Assembly (NCBI RefSeq): GCF_030814115.1
Contig: NZ_JAUSUP010000001.1
Location: forward strand, 958,955-1,022,954
Direction of reading: 5' to 3'
Length of the DNA stretch: 64,000 nt
Source: Alkalibacillus filiformis
GTDB lineage: Bacteria > Bacillota > Bacilli > Bacillales > Alkalibacillaceae
Under the pieces are notes generated by a model that ran no database searches, was not told the DNA's origin, and saw nothing but the letters and a program-made list of their open reading frames with translations. Made by a program: the position numbers and the translations under genes. Below, in pieces: positions 17,837-26,417 of this stretch (the first letter of the stretch is position 1; every line of letters begins with the position of its first letter).

Positions 17837-19039
17837 CTATAATAAGTCGTCAAATTCACTTTCATGACTTGGTTTCGAAGGACTAAACACAACCGTTTCT
17901 GTACCTTCAACAGCTTTTGCTATATCTTCAGTAAAATCAATAGGGGCTTCGAATTGATTTACTTTGTCACGCTTTGGTCTTGTTTTTGGTTGTTTAGGTA
18001 CAAAAATCGTACAACAATCCTCATAAGGACGAATAGAAATCTCATACGTTTCAATTTCTTTTGATATATCGATAATATCCGATTTATCCATGGCGACTAA
18101 CGGCCTAATAATTGGATAGTTCGTTACTTCATTGATTGTGTGCATACTTTCCATCGTCTGACTGGCAACTTGACCTAAACTTTCTCCTGTTGTTAGCGAT
18201 AAGATCTCCTCTTTTTGAGCGATTTGTTCACTAATACGCAACATAAGACGTCTCATAATAGTCATACCATAGTTTTCAGGAGCCTCTTTAAAGATTTTTT
18301 GTTGCACTTCAGTAAATGGTACTAAGTGTAGCTTCACTTCTCCACCGAATTTAGTTAACGTTTGAGCTAAATCTTCCACTTTTTGCTTAGCCCGCTCAGA
18401 CGTAAACGGTGGTGAATGAAAATGGATTGCTTCAATTTTCACTCCACGTTTCATCGTTAAATAACCTGCTACTGGACTATCGATACCACCTGACATTAAT
18501 AATAATGATTTACCAGTAGAACCTACAGGTAAACCACCCATACCTGGAATATTACGAGCTGTAATATAAGTAGCATCATGACGAATTTCCACTCTTATTT
18601 CTACATCAGGTTCACGCACATTTACTGTCCAGCCCTCTGTGTTTCTTAATAGATGCCCGCCTAAAATTTGATTCATTTCTTGAGAGCGAACTGCGAAACT
18701 TTTATTTGGTCTCTTACAAGTAATTTTAAATGTTTGACCATTTTCTAACCTCAAAGCTTCTAGAGCAGCTTCTTTTATTTTTTCTTCATCGTTCTCTACC
18801 TTCATAGCAAGACTAAACGATTGAATTCCAAATATATCTTTACACTTATCAACTATTGGGTCAGGATCACGCCCATCCAACAAAATATACATATGATCGC
18901 GTTTTCCTTTAATTGATAAATCCGGATAGTCTTTTAAAGCTCGTTGAACATTAGAACGTAACGTATTGATAAAGAACTTTTGATTCTTTCCTTTTAACGC
19001 TAGTTCACCGTATCTAATTAAAATATGATCGTATTTCAT
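17837..19039 (-). CDS. thiI: tRNA 4-thiouridine synthase ThiI
   Basis: 400 residues: ferredoxin-like and THUMP domains (about 1-165), then the adenylation domain with PP-loop LLLMSGGIDSPVAGY (about 180-194). It ends without a rhodanese domain, as in the Bacillus type. It activates U8 of tRNA for 4-thiouridine. Cysteines in EDCCTIF (about 343-349) lie where the Bacillus enzyme carries them. It starts 4 bp after a cysteine desulfurase gene, the known NifZ-ThiI pair, in which NifZ supplies sulfur directly to ThiI. Confidence 0.96.
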   Translation of the reverse strand: MKYDHILIRYGELALKGKNQKFFINTLRSNVQRALKDYPDLSIKGKRDHMYILLDGRDPDPIVDKCKDIFGIQSFSLAMKVENDEEKIKEAALEALRLENGQTFKITCKRPNKSFAVRSQEMNQILGGHLLRNTEGWTVNVREPDVEIRVEIRHDATYITARNIPGMGGLPVGSTGKSLLLMSGGIDSPVAGYLTMKRGVKIEAIHFHSPPFTSERAKQKVEDLAQTLTKFGGEVKLHLVPFTEVQQKIFKEAPENYGMTIMRRLMLRISEQIAQKEEILSLTTGESLGQVASQTMESMHTINEVTNYPIIRPLVAMDKSDIIDISKEIETYEISIRPYEDCCTIFVPKQPKTRPKRDKVNQFEAPIDFTEDIAKAVEGTETVVFSPSKPSHESEFDDLL

Positions 19040-19043
19040 AACA

Positions 19044-20180
19044 TTACCCCATTACTTTTTCATACTTTGACATAATCTTTTTAAAAGCAGAGATAAAGGC
19101 ATTAATATCATCTTGGCTTTGATGAACATTCATGCTTACCCTAACTGCTGCTGAAGCATCCTCATCAGTTTTCCCACATGCTTTCAATACATGGCTTGCT
19201 TCACTTTGACGCGATGAACAAGCTGACTTCGTAGAAACAACTACTCCTTCATCACTGAAAGCATGGATTAACACTTCTGGTTTAAAGTTTTGAACAGAAA
19301 AGTTTAAAATGTGATGCGCTCCGTTTTGTGGAGAATTAATTGTAATTTGCTGATAATACTTAAGCTCTTCTCTTATAGTTTGATTTAATTGTTGAAGTTG
19401 ATGATAGTTTTTTTGTTCTTCCAATGCTAAACGGATTGCCTTTGCTAAAGAAACCGCATTAGCTACATTTTCCGTCCCTGGACGAACTCGTTCTTCTTGT
19501 GCGCCACCATGTTGTAATGGTGTTAAATTGATGTGTTGTTTTTTTATTAAGCACGCAGACCCTTTAAGTCCATGGATTTTGTGACCTGAGATCGTTATTA
19601 AATCAATTCCTTTATGATCATAAGGAACCGTGATTTTACCAAAACCTTGAACATGGTCAACGTGAAATAACACAGTAGGATAATGTTCAACTATATTAGC
19701 CAATTCCTCAATTGGTTGAACACTTCCTATTTCGTTATTCACATGCATAATTGTAATCAAAATAGTGTCTGGACGAATTGCCTCTTTAACATCATCTACT
19801 GACACCTCACCTTTGTCGTTTACTGGCAAATAAGTGATTTCATAGCCAGTTTCCTCAAGGTGGCGACACGTTTCTAAAACTGAAGGGTGTTCAATTTCAG
19901 TAGTAATAATGTGTTTACCACGATTTTTGTATTGCTCTGCTACACCTTTGATCGCTAAATTATTGCTTTCTGTGCCCCCTGAAGTAAAGACGACTTCTTG
20001 TAGTCTAACCCCTAATAAGTCAGCTATTTGTTGACGGGATTTTGTTAACAAGTCTTCTACTTGTCCACCCATTCTATGAATTGATGAAGGGTTTGCAAAA
20101 TATTTCGAAGACACGGTATGAAACGTCTTTAAAACATCTTCATGAGGTTTTGTAGTAGCACTATTATCTAAATATATCAT
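19044..20180 (-). CDS. nifZ: Cysteine desulfurase, NifZ type
   Basis: 378 residues, class V aminotransferase fold. Motifs: FTSGGTESNNLAIKG, HVDHVQGFGK, the PLP lysine in ISGHKIHGLKGSA (about residues 198-210), and the sulfur-carrying cysteine loop KSACSSRQSE (about 319-328). The adjoining thiI, 4 bp downstream, identifies it as the dedicated persulfide donor for tRNA 4-thiouridine rather than the general Fe-S desulfurase SufS. The ATG follows a poor ribosome site (AAAAGGGG). Confidence 0.93.
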   Translation of the reverse strand: MIYLDNSATTKPHEDVLKTFHTVSSKYFANPSSIHRMGGQVEDLLTKSRQQIADLLGVRLQEVVFTSGGTESNNLAIKGVAEQYKNRGKHIITTEIEHPSVLETCRHLEETGYEITYLPVNDKGEVSVDDVKEAIRPDTILITIMHVNNEIGSVQPIEELANIVEHYPTVLFHVDHVQGFGKITVPYDHKGIDLITISGHKIHGLKGSACLIKKQHINLTPLQHGGAQEERVRPGTENVANAVSLAKAIRLALEEQKNYHQLQQLNQTIREELKYYQQITINSPQNGAHHILNFSVQNFKPEVLIHAFSDEGVVVSTKSACSSRQSEASHVLKACGKTDEDASAAVRVSMNVHQSQDDINAFISAFKKIMSKYEKVMG

Positions 20181-20264
20181 TGGTTCTATAAACCCCTTTT
20201 AGTCAGTATCCATCGAGTAATCATACCACAATAAAGGATCAATATTCAATTGATTGGCCGGTGA

Positions 20265-20310
20265 TAAAAAGATGAAGCCACCTCTTAAGATTCTGAGACA
20301 GCTTCATCAA
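20265..20310 (-). terminator. Terminator overlapping the end of a small membrane-protein gene
   Basis: Minus-strand stem GATGAAGC/GCTTCATC followed by TTTTTATC. The upstream arm lies inside the last codons of the 20285-20665 gene. Confidence 0.65.
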
Positions 20311-20665
20311 CTTCTTCAAATATGTGAAGTAAATCATCAATTGACACATTTTGTTCTTCATTACTGAAATAATCTCTCCAAGGGTCTAGAGATGAATCAT
20401 CAATTAATTCTAACTCATGCTTTATTTCATCATTGGATGTACTACGTTGTTCACTCTCGGTTGAAGAACTTTTTTCATAAGTACTTAAATTAGTGTTTAA
20501 CACCATTGCTTGATCGTTTAATTTATAGTTCAACGTTATTTCCTTGGAAATATGATGATTTTTAGCAGTATATGTCGGCTGATTAACATCGACCCACACT
20601 AGAATAACAACCGCCCAAGTTGCCAAAAATAAGACACCACTTAATACGACAATTACGCGTTCCAT
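20285..20665 (-). CDS. Single-pass membrane protein of unknown function
   Basis: 126 residues. One N-terminal transmembrane segment (about 4-26) is followed by a polar, Ser/Glu-rich and mostly acidic outer part without recognisable domain; the C-terminus holds SIDDLLHIFEEVDEAV. It lies 16 bp after ezrA on the same strand, so it is likely cotranscribed and may be envelope-associated. I do not recognise the family. A terminator overlaps its last codons. Confidence 0.65.
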   Translation of the reverse strand: MERVIVVLSGVLFLATWAVVILVWVDVNQPTYTAKNHHISKEITLNYKLNDQAMVLNTNLSTYEKSSSTESEQRSTSNDEIKHELELIDDSSLDPWRDYFSNEEQNVSIDDLLHIFEEVDEAVSES

Positions 20666-20681
20666 CTACATCACTCCTATT

Positions 20682-22376
20682 TTATGATGCAGTTAACTTC
20701 AGCTGATCCTCAATCTTTTTAAGAGCACCAGGTTCCACTTCTTCTAATGCTTGGCTAGCCTGTTCCAAAGCTGTTTCATAATCATTTTTTCTAAAGTGAT
20801 TCTCAGCTTCTGCAATCTTTGCAGCTAATACAGGATAACTACTTCTATAACGGTTTGCATATTGAATCACGTATTCAGCAAATTCTGCTTGCTCTAAGAT
20901 TAGATTAGTTTGTTCTACTGCCCTTGCGACACATTTATCTGCTTCTTCCAACACTTTAGATACTTCATCTACATCTAATGGTTGCTCATTCACTTTTTCA
21001 TTAGACTGCTCAATTAAATCACGGGCTTGGTTAACTAAATCAATAATATAATTTGGTATTCCAGGTAAATTACTTTTTTGTAATTTTTGACGAACATTGA
21101 TTATTTTCTGTTTTAAATCATTAATTTGCTCCCTAGCATTCAACTCATCTTTCCTTAAATTATAAAGGTGAGCGTCGAATTTAGATTGCTTTTCTTCCCA
21201 TGCTTCAAAATCCTTTTGCCATTCCTCTAGGTCTAGTCTAATTGTAGAGTAAGGTTGGTCTTCATGCGTAATCATTGACTTCAATCTCGTTGCCTTCTTA
21301 CTTAATTGGTCGAGACTTTTTTCAAGCTCATACTGTTCTTCATACTTTTCGTCTTTTAAGTGATAATTTTCCTTTACAGCCATTACATTTTCTTTCGTTG
21401 CTGCAAAAGATTCATTAGCCTTTTCTACTTTTTCATCAAGTAACGATTGCTTTTGCATGACAAAGTTTTTGTCAAAAGCTTCTTTTTCAAGATGATCATA
21501 AATTTCTATCATTCTCGACCTAATCTGCTCGATTTGGTTTTCAACACCGTCATCGATTCCTTTATTTAACTGTTCTACTGAAGCTAGAAGTGTTTCGTGA
21601 TGAGTTTGAATCTCCTTTTCAACACCAAGGTGTTGAACTCTAAAACCATCATCTCTCATCTCTTTAACACCATTTTGTAGTTGATCAAGTTCTTCAGGTA
21701 ACGTGTGCTTACACATTCGATATATATCTGGAAATACGTTTACTTTACGTTCCAATTCATGCAAACGATATTTTACATTATGTATAAGTTCTTGTGCTTC
21801 TGTGTAATTTCCGGAATCGGTCAATTCCTCATATTGCTTCATATCGTTTTGTAAATCATCTAATTCAACTTCAAATACAACTTCAGCTTTACCTAGTTGA
21901 TAACCGTTCTGAAGAACCTTTTTACGAACTTCACTAATACGAGGGTGGAGCTTTTCCGCTTCTTCCCGACTGTCTTGCTCTGAATGAAGTAAGCGATCAA
22001 CTTCTTCAAATATGTCATCAATTGTCTGTTCTACTTTATATAACTTTTGTTCTACTGTTCTTAATGTACGGGACGCTTTACTAAACTTATATTTTTCAGC
22101 TGCTTCTTCAGCATCTAACAAAAACTCTTCTACTTCAGTAAACACATAATCATTTATTTCATCCCATTCATTACGCCAAGACTCAAACAACTCTTCCGTT
22201 TCACCAGTTAGATTCAAATGTCTAACCTTTCCTAATTCATCAGCTACTTGGCGACTCATCAGTTGGACTTTCCATTGCTCTAGCTTGTCCACACTGTTAT
22301 ACACTTTCCTTCTCATAAAAACGCCAACTAATACAAAAGCAATAACAATTACCAGTATACCTATGATGTACTCCAT
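20682..22376 (-). CDS. ezrA: Septation ring formation regulator EzrA
   Basis: 564 residues: one N-terminal transmembrane helix (about 3-22), then spectrin-like bundles of long coiled coils up to the C-terminus. Length and topology (N-out, cytoplasmic helical arc) match EzrA. It binds FtsZ, prevents extra Z-rings at the poles and takes part in septal wall synthesis. The patch near the C-terminus (AEFAEYVIQYANRYRS, about 500-515) fits the EzrA septal-localisation motif. Its position next to refZ and ytsP keeps Bacillus synteny. Confidence 0.95.
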   Translation of the reverse strand: MEYIIGILVIVIAFVLVGVFMRRKVYNSVDKLEQWKVQLMSRQVADELGKVRHLNLTGETEELFESWRNEWDEINDYVFTEVEEFLLDAEEAAEKYKFSKASRTLRTVEQKLYKVEQTIDDIFEEVDRLLHSEQDSREEAEKLHPRISEVRKKVLQNGYQLGKAEVVFEVELDDLQNDMKQYEELTDSGNYTEAQELIHNVKYRLHELERKVNVFPDIYRMCKHTLPEELDQLQNGVKEMRDDGFRVQHLGVEKEIQTHHETLLASVEQLNKGIDDGVENQIEQIRSRMIEIYDHLEKEAFDKNFVMQKQSLLDEKVEKANESFAATKENVMAVKENYHLKDEKYEEQYELEKSLDQLSKKATRLKSMITHEDQPYSTIRLDLEEWQKDFEAWEEKQSKFDAHLYNLRKDELNAREQINDLKQKIINVRQKLQKSNLPGIPNYIIDLVNQARDLIEQSNEKVNEQPLDVDEVSKVLEEADKCVARAVEQTNLILEQAEFAEYVIQYANRYRSSYPVLAAKIAEAENHFRKNDYETALEQASQALEEVEPGALKKIEDQLKLTAS

Positions 22377-22511
22377 CGAAAGCCCCCCTCACAAATCATT
22401 TCCGAACATATACTTATATACCATATAATATCATGTTTAAAACACGATTTGCTAAATTAATTGTAAATTTTTAAGAAATTATGTCTAACGAGTATATCGG
22501 CAAACACTTGA

Positions 22512-23102
22512 TTATATAAACCATTTTTTTAATACATCAATGTAAGCATTAACAAAAACGGGACGACTATCATCCCAATCATAGTCTTTCTTCCACTCAT
22601 TGCCGAATGTAAATGGTGCATTGATTAGGCTTTTGAATTGTAAATAAAAAGCTTCTTTCTTCATTTCATTAAAATGATATTCTTTTGATATTTGCTCGGT
22701 AATCACCTTAAAATAATATGTTTCTTTTGCAACGTAAGTAGAAAACAGTTCTCTTATAAAAATGTTATCCAAAGATAATTCACGTTGAATAAAACAAGTG
22801 AATTGAAAGTGACGCTCCTTATAATGTATAATTTCTTCTATTACGTGATAAAGGTTTTCTGGTTTATCAATTGGCTGATATTGTTCCATTAATTGATCGA
22901 GCATTGCTAAATAATTCTCATAATAATCAACCGTCATTTGTTCCAGTAAACCTTGTTTATTTTTAAAATAATAACTGATCAAAGATACATTGACATTAGC
23001 CCGTTCGGTAATAGCACGCGTCGATGTTCCTTTGAAACCATTATAATAAAACAGCTCACTAGCTGCTCGCATGATTTTTTCTTTACTAGTTAGTTCTGAC
23101 AT
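22512..23102 (-). CDS. refZ: TetR-family regulator of FtsZ, RefZ
   Basis: 196 residues with a TetR helix-turn-helix (about 8-55, with GTSTRAITERANVNVSLISYYF) and a helical C-terminal domain. Position between ezrA and ytsP/rpsD is that of B. subtilis refZ (yttP). RefZ is made at the onset of sporulation, binds motifs near the origin, and helps place the polar Z-ring and trap the right part of the chromosome in the forespore. It is divergent from ytsP with an 80-bp gap. Confidence 0.88.
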   Translation of the reverse strand: MSELTSKEKIMRAASELFYYNGFKGTSTRAITERANVNVSLISYYFKNKQGLLEQMTVDYYENYLAMLDQLMEQYQPIDKPENLYHVIEEIIHYKERHFQFTCFIQRELSLDNIFIRELFSTYVAKETYYFKVITEQISKEYHFNEMKKEAFYLQFKSLINAPFTFGNEWKKDYDWDDSRPVFVNAYIDVLKKWFI

Positions 23103-23182
23103 GCAATCACCTCTTATATCCTATTATTCGACGATTTTAGCAAAAAACCTTTTAAAAAATAAACAAAAAAGGAGATTTTTCT

Positions 23183-23662
23183 ATGTTTGAAGTACAACAT
23201 TACAACGGAACGAGAGAAGAAAATTACGAACAACTTATAAAACAGTTAAATGCTCTATTGGAAGGTGAAGACAGTACGGTCGCTAACTTAGCCAATGCGA
23301 GTGCACTATTAAATCAATTTCTGAACGACGTTAACTGGGTTGGCTTTTACACTATGGAAAACGGAGAGCTTGTATTAGGTCCATTCCAAGGACTTCCAGC
23401 TTGTGTCAAGATTCCTAATGGACGAGGCGTATGTGGTACAGCCACAGCCGAACGAGAAACACAAATAGTGCCAGATGTACACGAATTCCCTGGCCACATT
23501 GCTTGTGATGCACAAAGCCAATCTGAAATTGTTGTCCCAATCATTAAAGACGATGAGATCTTTGGTGTGCTAGATATCGATGCCCCGATTAAAAATCGTT
23601 TTGACGAAGTAGATCGAAAATATTTAGAGAAATTTGTTGAAACATTAAAGAAACACATTTAA
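23183..23662 (+). CDS. ytsP: Free methionine-(R)-sulfoxide reductase (GAF domain), YtsP
   Basis: A 159-residue single GAF domain of the fRMsr family. The cysteines used in catalysis are present in LPACVKI (about residue 74) and GRGVCGTA (about 84); VPIIKDDEIFGVLDID is the family core. It reduces free Met-R-sulfoxide, protecting against oxidation, in the cytosol. AAAAAGGAG precedes the ATG. The rpsD promoter lies only 24 bp after its stop. Confidence 0.9.
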   Translation: MFEVQHYNGTREENYEQLIKQLNALLEGEDSTVANLANASALLNQFLNDVNWVGFYTMENGELVLGPFQGLPACVKIPNGRGVCGTATAERETQIVPDVHEFPGHIACDAQSQSEIVVPIIKDDEIFGVLDIDAPIKNRFDEVDRKYLEKFVETLKKHI

Positions 23663-23685
23663 TTATAAGTTTTATAGTTAAATCC

Positions 23686-23714
23686 TTGACTATAAGCTTA
23701 ATACATCCTATAAT
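23686..23714 (+). promoter_or_regulatory. SigA promoter of rpsD
   Basis: TTGACT - 17 bp - TATAAT, a near-perfect vegetative promoter 197 bp before the rpsD start. It drives the S4 leader and rpsD. Confidence 0.9.
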
Positions 23715-23734
23715 ATCTTTTGTGTAAAATAAAA

Positions 23735-23880
23735 GGCAGCCTCGGTGGACTTGCTATGTTTTTGCATTTTGTACCTCTAGAAAAATGAGGTGTATCGCGT
23801 AACTCTCTGCTGCTGGAGCGAAGGTACATGAAAGCAAAATGCGCATAGTCCGGGACACGGTATACTGTTTTTATTTTATG
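23735..23880 (+). ncRNA. S4 (rpsD) leader, autoregulatory mRNA element
   Basis: About 145 nt of structured, non-coding leader between the promoter and rpsD. Complementary segments are visible: TTTTGCATTTTG pairs with CAAAATGCGCA, TGGACTTGCTATG with CATAGTCCG, and GTACCTC/GAGGTGTA; these nest as a multibranched fold. In B. subtilis ribosomal protein S4 binds the rpsD leader and represses its own gene (Grundy and Henkin). Start and end are approximate. A covariance-model search for the S4 leader would confirm it. Confidence 0.8.
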
Positions 23881-23910
23881 CAAATAAAATAAAAAAAGGA
23901 GGAGACGCTC

Positions 23911-24513
23911 GTGGCACGTTTCACAGGCTCTCTTTGGAAGAAATCTCGCCGTTACGGCATTTCACTTTCAGGTACAGGAAAAGAATTAGAAAAGCGCCCT
24001 TACGCTCCAGGCCAACATGGTCCTACTCAGCGTAAAAAACTTACTGAATATGGTCTTCAGTTACAAGAAAAGCAAAAACTTCGTTATATGTTCGGTTTAA
24101 CTGAACGTCAATTCCGTCGTATTTTTGACGATGCAGCAAAAATGCGCGGTGTACATGGTGAGAACTTCATGATTATTTTAGAATCTCGTTTAGACAACCT
24201 AGTATACCGTTCAGGTTTAGCTCGTACTCGTCGTCAAGCTCGTCAGCTTGTAACACATGGTCACATCACTTTAGATGGTAGTCGTGTAGACATCCCATCT
24301 TACCGTGTGACTCCAGGTACTGTAATTGGTGTTCGTGAAAAATCACAAAACCTAGACATCATCAACGAAGCACTAGAAGTTAACAACTTCGTACCTGAAT
24401 ATATTACGTTAGATGCGGATAAGAAAGAAGCAACTTACAACCGCTACCCAGAACGTTCTGAGCTTTCTTCAGAAATTAACGAAGCTCTTATCGTTGAGTG
24501 GTACTCAAGATAA
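23911..24513 (+). CDS. rpsD: 30S ribosomal protein S4
   Basis: 200 residues, the full length of Bacillus S4. The N-terminal domain (1-90) has [19 protein letters not shown] and the S4 RNA-binding domain (about 92-155) has [20 protein letters not shown]. It nucleates 16S rRNA assembly and represses its own mRNA through the leader. AAAGGAGGAG precedes a GTG start. No zinc-type cysteine cluster is present in the N-terminus, so it is the Cys-free form. Single-gene unit with its own promoter and terminator. Confidence 0.98.
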   Translation: MARFTGSLWKKSRRYGISLSGTGKELEKRPYAPGQHGPTQRKKLTEYGLQLQEKQKLRYMFGLTERQFRRIFDDAAKMRGVHGENFMIILESRLDNLVYRSGLARTRRQARQLVTHGHITLDGSRVDIPSYRVTPGTVIGVREKSQNLDIINEALEVNNFVPEYITLDADKKEATYNRYPERSELSSEINEALIVEWYSR

Positions 24514-24529
24514 GACTTACAACGAAAAC

Positions 24530-24565
24530 ATCCAAACCAATCAATGGTTTGGATGTTTTTTGTTT
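24530..24565 (+). terminator. Terminator of rpsD
   Basis: Stem ACATCCAAACCA/TGGTTTGGATGT followed by TTTTTTG. Confidence 0.93.
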
Positions 24566-24573
24566 AATTTAAA

Positions 24574-24741
24574 TTAATACCTATTCCCGTCTTCCACCGA
24601 CAAATTGTAAAAGTTCTCTAGAATTTCAGCTCTTAACTCAACAAGATGGTCGTACCCGTAGAAAAAATCGACCTTCTCATATTTGGTTTCATCTCCTGCT
24701 TCAACTACATCACTGTCTAAAAATACAGCCTTATTAGATAT
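24574..24741 (-). pseudogene. Possible C-terminal remnant of an unidentified gene
   Basis: A 55-codon stop-free frame with normal-looking codon use, encoding an acidic peptide containing GDETKYEKVDFFYGYDHL and ending SVEDGNRY. No ATG, GTG or TTG opens it (the first codons are ATA TCT AAT), and the frame is closed upstream by TAA inside the terminator of the neighbouring ligase gene. It therefore looks like the left-over end of a lost gene. It could be chance; confidence is low. Confidence 0.3.
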
Positions 24742-24762
24742 TTAATACTAATAAGGCTGTTC
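24721..24762 (-). terminator. Terminator of the MurE-like gene
   Basis: Minus-strand stem ACAGCCTTATTAG/CTAATAAGGCTGT followed by ATTTTTA, overlapping the gene's stop region. Confidence 0.85.
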
Positions 24763-26220
24763 TACTGATAATAACTTTTTTAAATAATTAATTGTTTCTT
24801 GGTCTGTTTTCGTGTTAAGTTCATTGGATTGTTGGTAACTTTTTTGACCTTGGCCTGTAATAACAACCCAATCTCCTTCTTCTGCTTTTAAAACTGCTTC
24901 TTTAATGGCGCTAACACGTTTAGTTGATACTTTAATTTGGTCTGAACCAAACTCAGTTTGATACTTTCGAAGCTCTTGATCCATTTCATTTTCTGTTAAA
25001 TGATCTAAATCACCTGTAGTCAATATCGTTAAGTCACTTTGCTCTAATGAATATTTAATCATATCTTTTCTTTTACTCTCATCACGGTTCGCTTTAAAAG
25101 CGAGTACGTGGATTAATTTATTCGGTTTAGCTTCATTGATTGTAAGTAAGACTTCTTTTACCGCATCAGGTGTGTGCGCATAATCAACAACAACTTTTGA
25201 TCCTGTTGGTAACTTAGACTGCTCAAATCTGCCTGGGACTCCAGGAAATTTAGCTACGACTTCTTTTAACTGTATTGGGGATTTTACAATGAGATTAACT
25301 GTCGTATAGGCTAGAGCAAGGTTATATAAATTATGTATACCAAGCATCTGCCAGTTTAATTTATAAGATTTATGTTTATAGTGGACGGTAACACTCGGTT
25401 TACCAACACTTACTAATTCTTTCATCACAACATTTGAACTTAACTGTTTCCCAACACCTACACAGTTTAAACCATCTGCATTCAATTCTCGGCACAACCG
25501 TGCTCCCCACTCATTATCAACATTGACTACCGCTTGGCCTTGGGACTTGAGTTGGTTAAATAACTGTTTCTTCACTTGATAATAGTCTTCCATACTTTCA
25601 TGATAATCTAAATGTTCATACGTTAAATTCGTAAACACAGCATAATCAAATTCCACACCTGCTAAGCGATGTTGTGCCAACCCGTGAGATGAAACTTCGA
25701 TTACGATGACATCATCTTTACTATTATAGAAATGTTTATACAAATCTAAAACACTCGGAGTTGTCTGGGCATTTTCATATACAGTGGAATTAATAATACA
25801 ACTTGCTGTACCGATCAGAGAAGTATTTATATTACTTTGGTCTAGTAGATAATGAATTAAGTGACTTGTTGTCGTTTTACCATTAGTTCCTGTAACGCCT
25901 ATGACGATTTTCCCTTTTAATGGATCTTCATAGAATTGTTTAGCTAATTCTCCTAACGCTTTACGGCTATTTTCAACTTTTATATATGGGACAGAGAGAT
26001 GGTCATTATCTTCCTCACCAACTACCGCCACCGCACCTTTGTTAACCGCTTCTTCAATAAATTCATGGCCATCAATTGCATAGCCTTTTACAGCAACGAA
26101 AAGTGAGCCCTCTTTCACCTTGCGTGAATCATCAACTATATTAACCACATTGATATGGTCAACAGTTTGAGATATGTGTTTGTATTCCATCTGGCTTAAC
26201 ATCTTTTTGGCTTCAACCAT
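24748..26220 (-). CDS. MurE-like Mur ligase with altered substrate motifs
   Basis: 490 residues with MurE architecture. The N-terminal UDP-binding domain holds IVDDSRKVKEGSLFVA, the ATPase domain GVTGTNGKTTT (about 108-118), EVSSHGLAQHRL and NLTYEHLDYH, with the Lys likely to be carbamylated (about 217); the C-terminal domain holds VPGRFEQ and DYAHTPDA. Two MurE hallmarks are missing: GCGGDRD/DNPR reads AFKANRD and GDLD (about 403-406), and GKGHE reads GQGQK (about 456-460). It may add a different amino acid from the standard MurE. It stands alone, outside any division cluster. Start set by TAGGAG. Confidence 0.8.
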   Translation of the reverse strand: MVEAKKMLSQMEYKHISQTVDHINVVNIVDDSRKVKEGSLFVAVKGYAIDGHEFIEEAVNKGAVAVVGEEDNDHLSVPYIKVENSRKALGELAKQFYEDPLKGKIVIGVTGTNGKTTTSHLIHYLLDQSNINTSLIGTASCIINSTVYENAQTTPSVLDLYKHFYNSKDDVIVIEVSSHGLAQHRLAGVEFDYAVFTNLTYEHLDYHESMEDYYQVKKQLFNQLKSQGQAVVNVDNEWGARLCRELNADGLNCVGVGKQLSSNVVMKELVSVGKPSVTVHYKHKSYKLNWQMLGIHNLYNLALAYTTVNLIVKSPIQLKEVVAKFPGVPGRFEQSKLPTGSKVVVDYAHTPDAVKEVLLTINEAKPNKLIHVLAFKANRDESKRKDMIKYSLEQSDLTILTTGDLDHLTENEMDQELRKYQTEFGSDQIKVSTKRVSAIKEAVLKAEEGDWVVITGQGQKSYQQSNELNTKTDQETINYLKKLLSVEQPY

Positions 26221-26417
26221 ATTTCTTATGCTCCTACTATAAAAGAGTGTGCGTATCATTGTACTAAAACATTTACCTAAATTGATATAGATAAAACTGA
26301 TTATATTGAACCAATTTTATTATGTGCAATTTATTATAAAAATATAGTTGTCTTTAACTATAATCCAAAGCACTTATTTGATATACTTTTATAGGAATAA
26401 TTATTGAGGGGGATTCG

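Noticed and set aside
23698..23883. 61-codon reverse frame between ytsP and rpsD
   Set aside because: It overlaps the S4 leader and the rpsD promoter; no ribosome site and no protein-like features.
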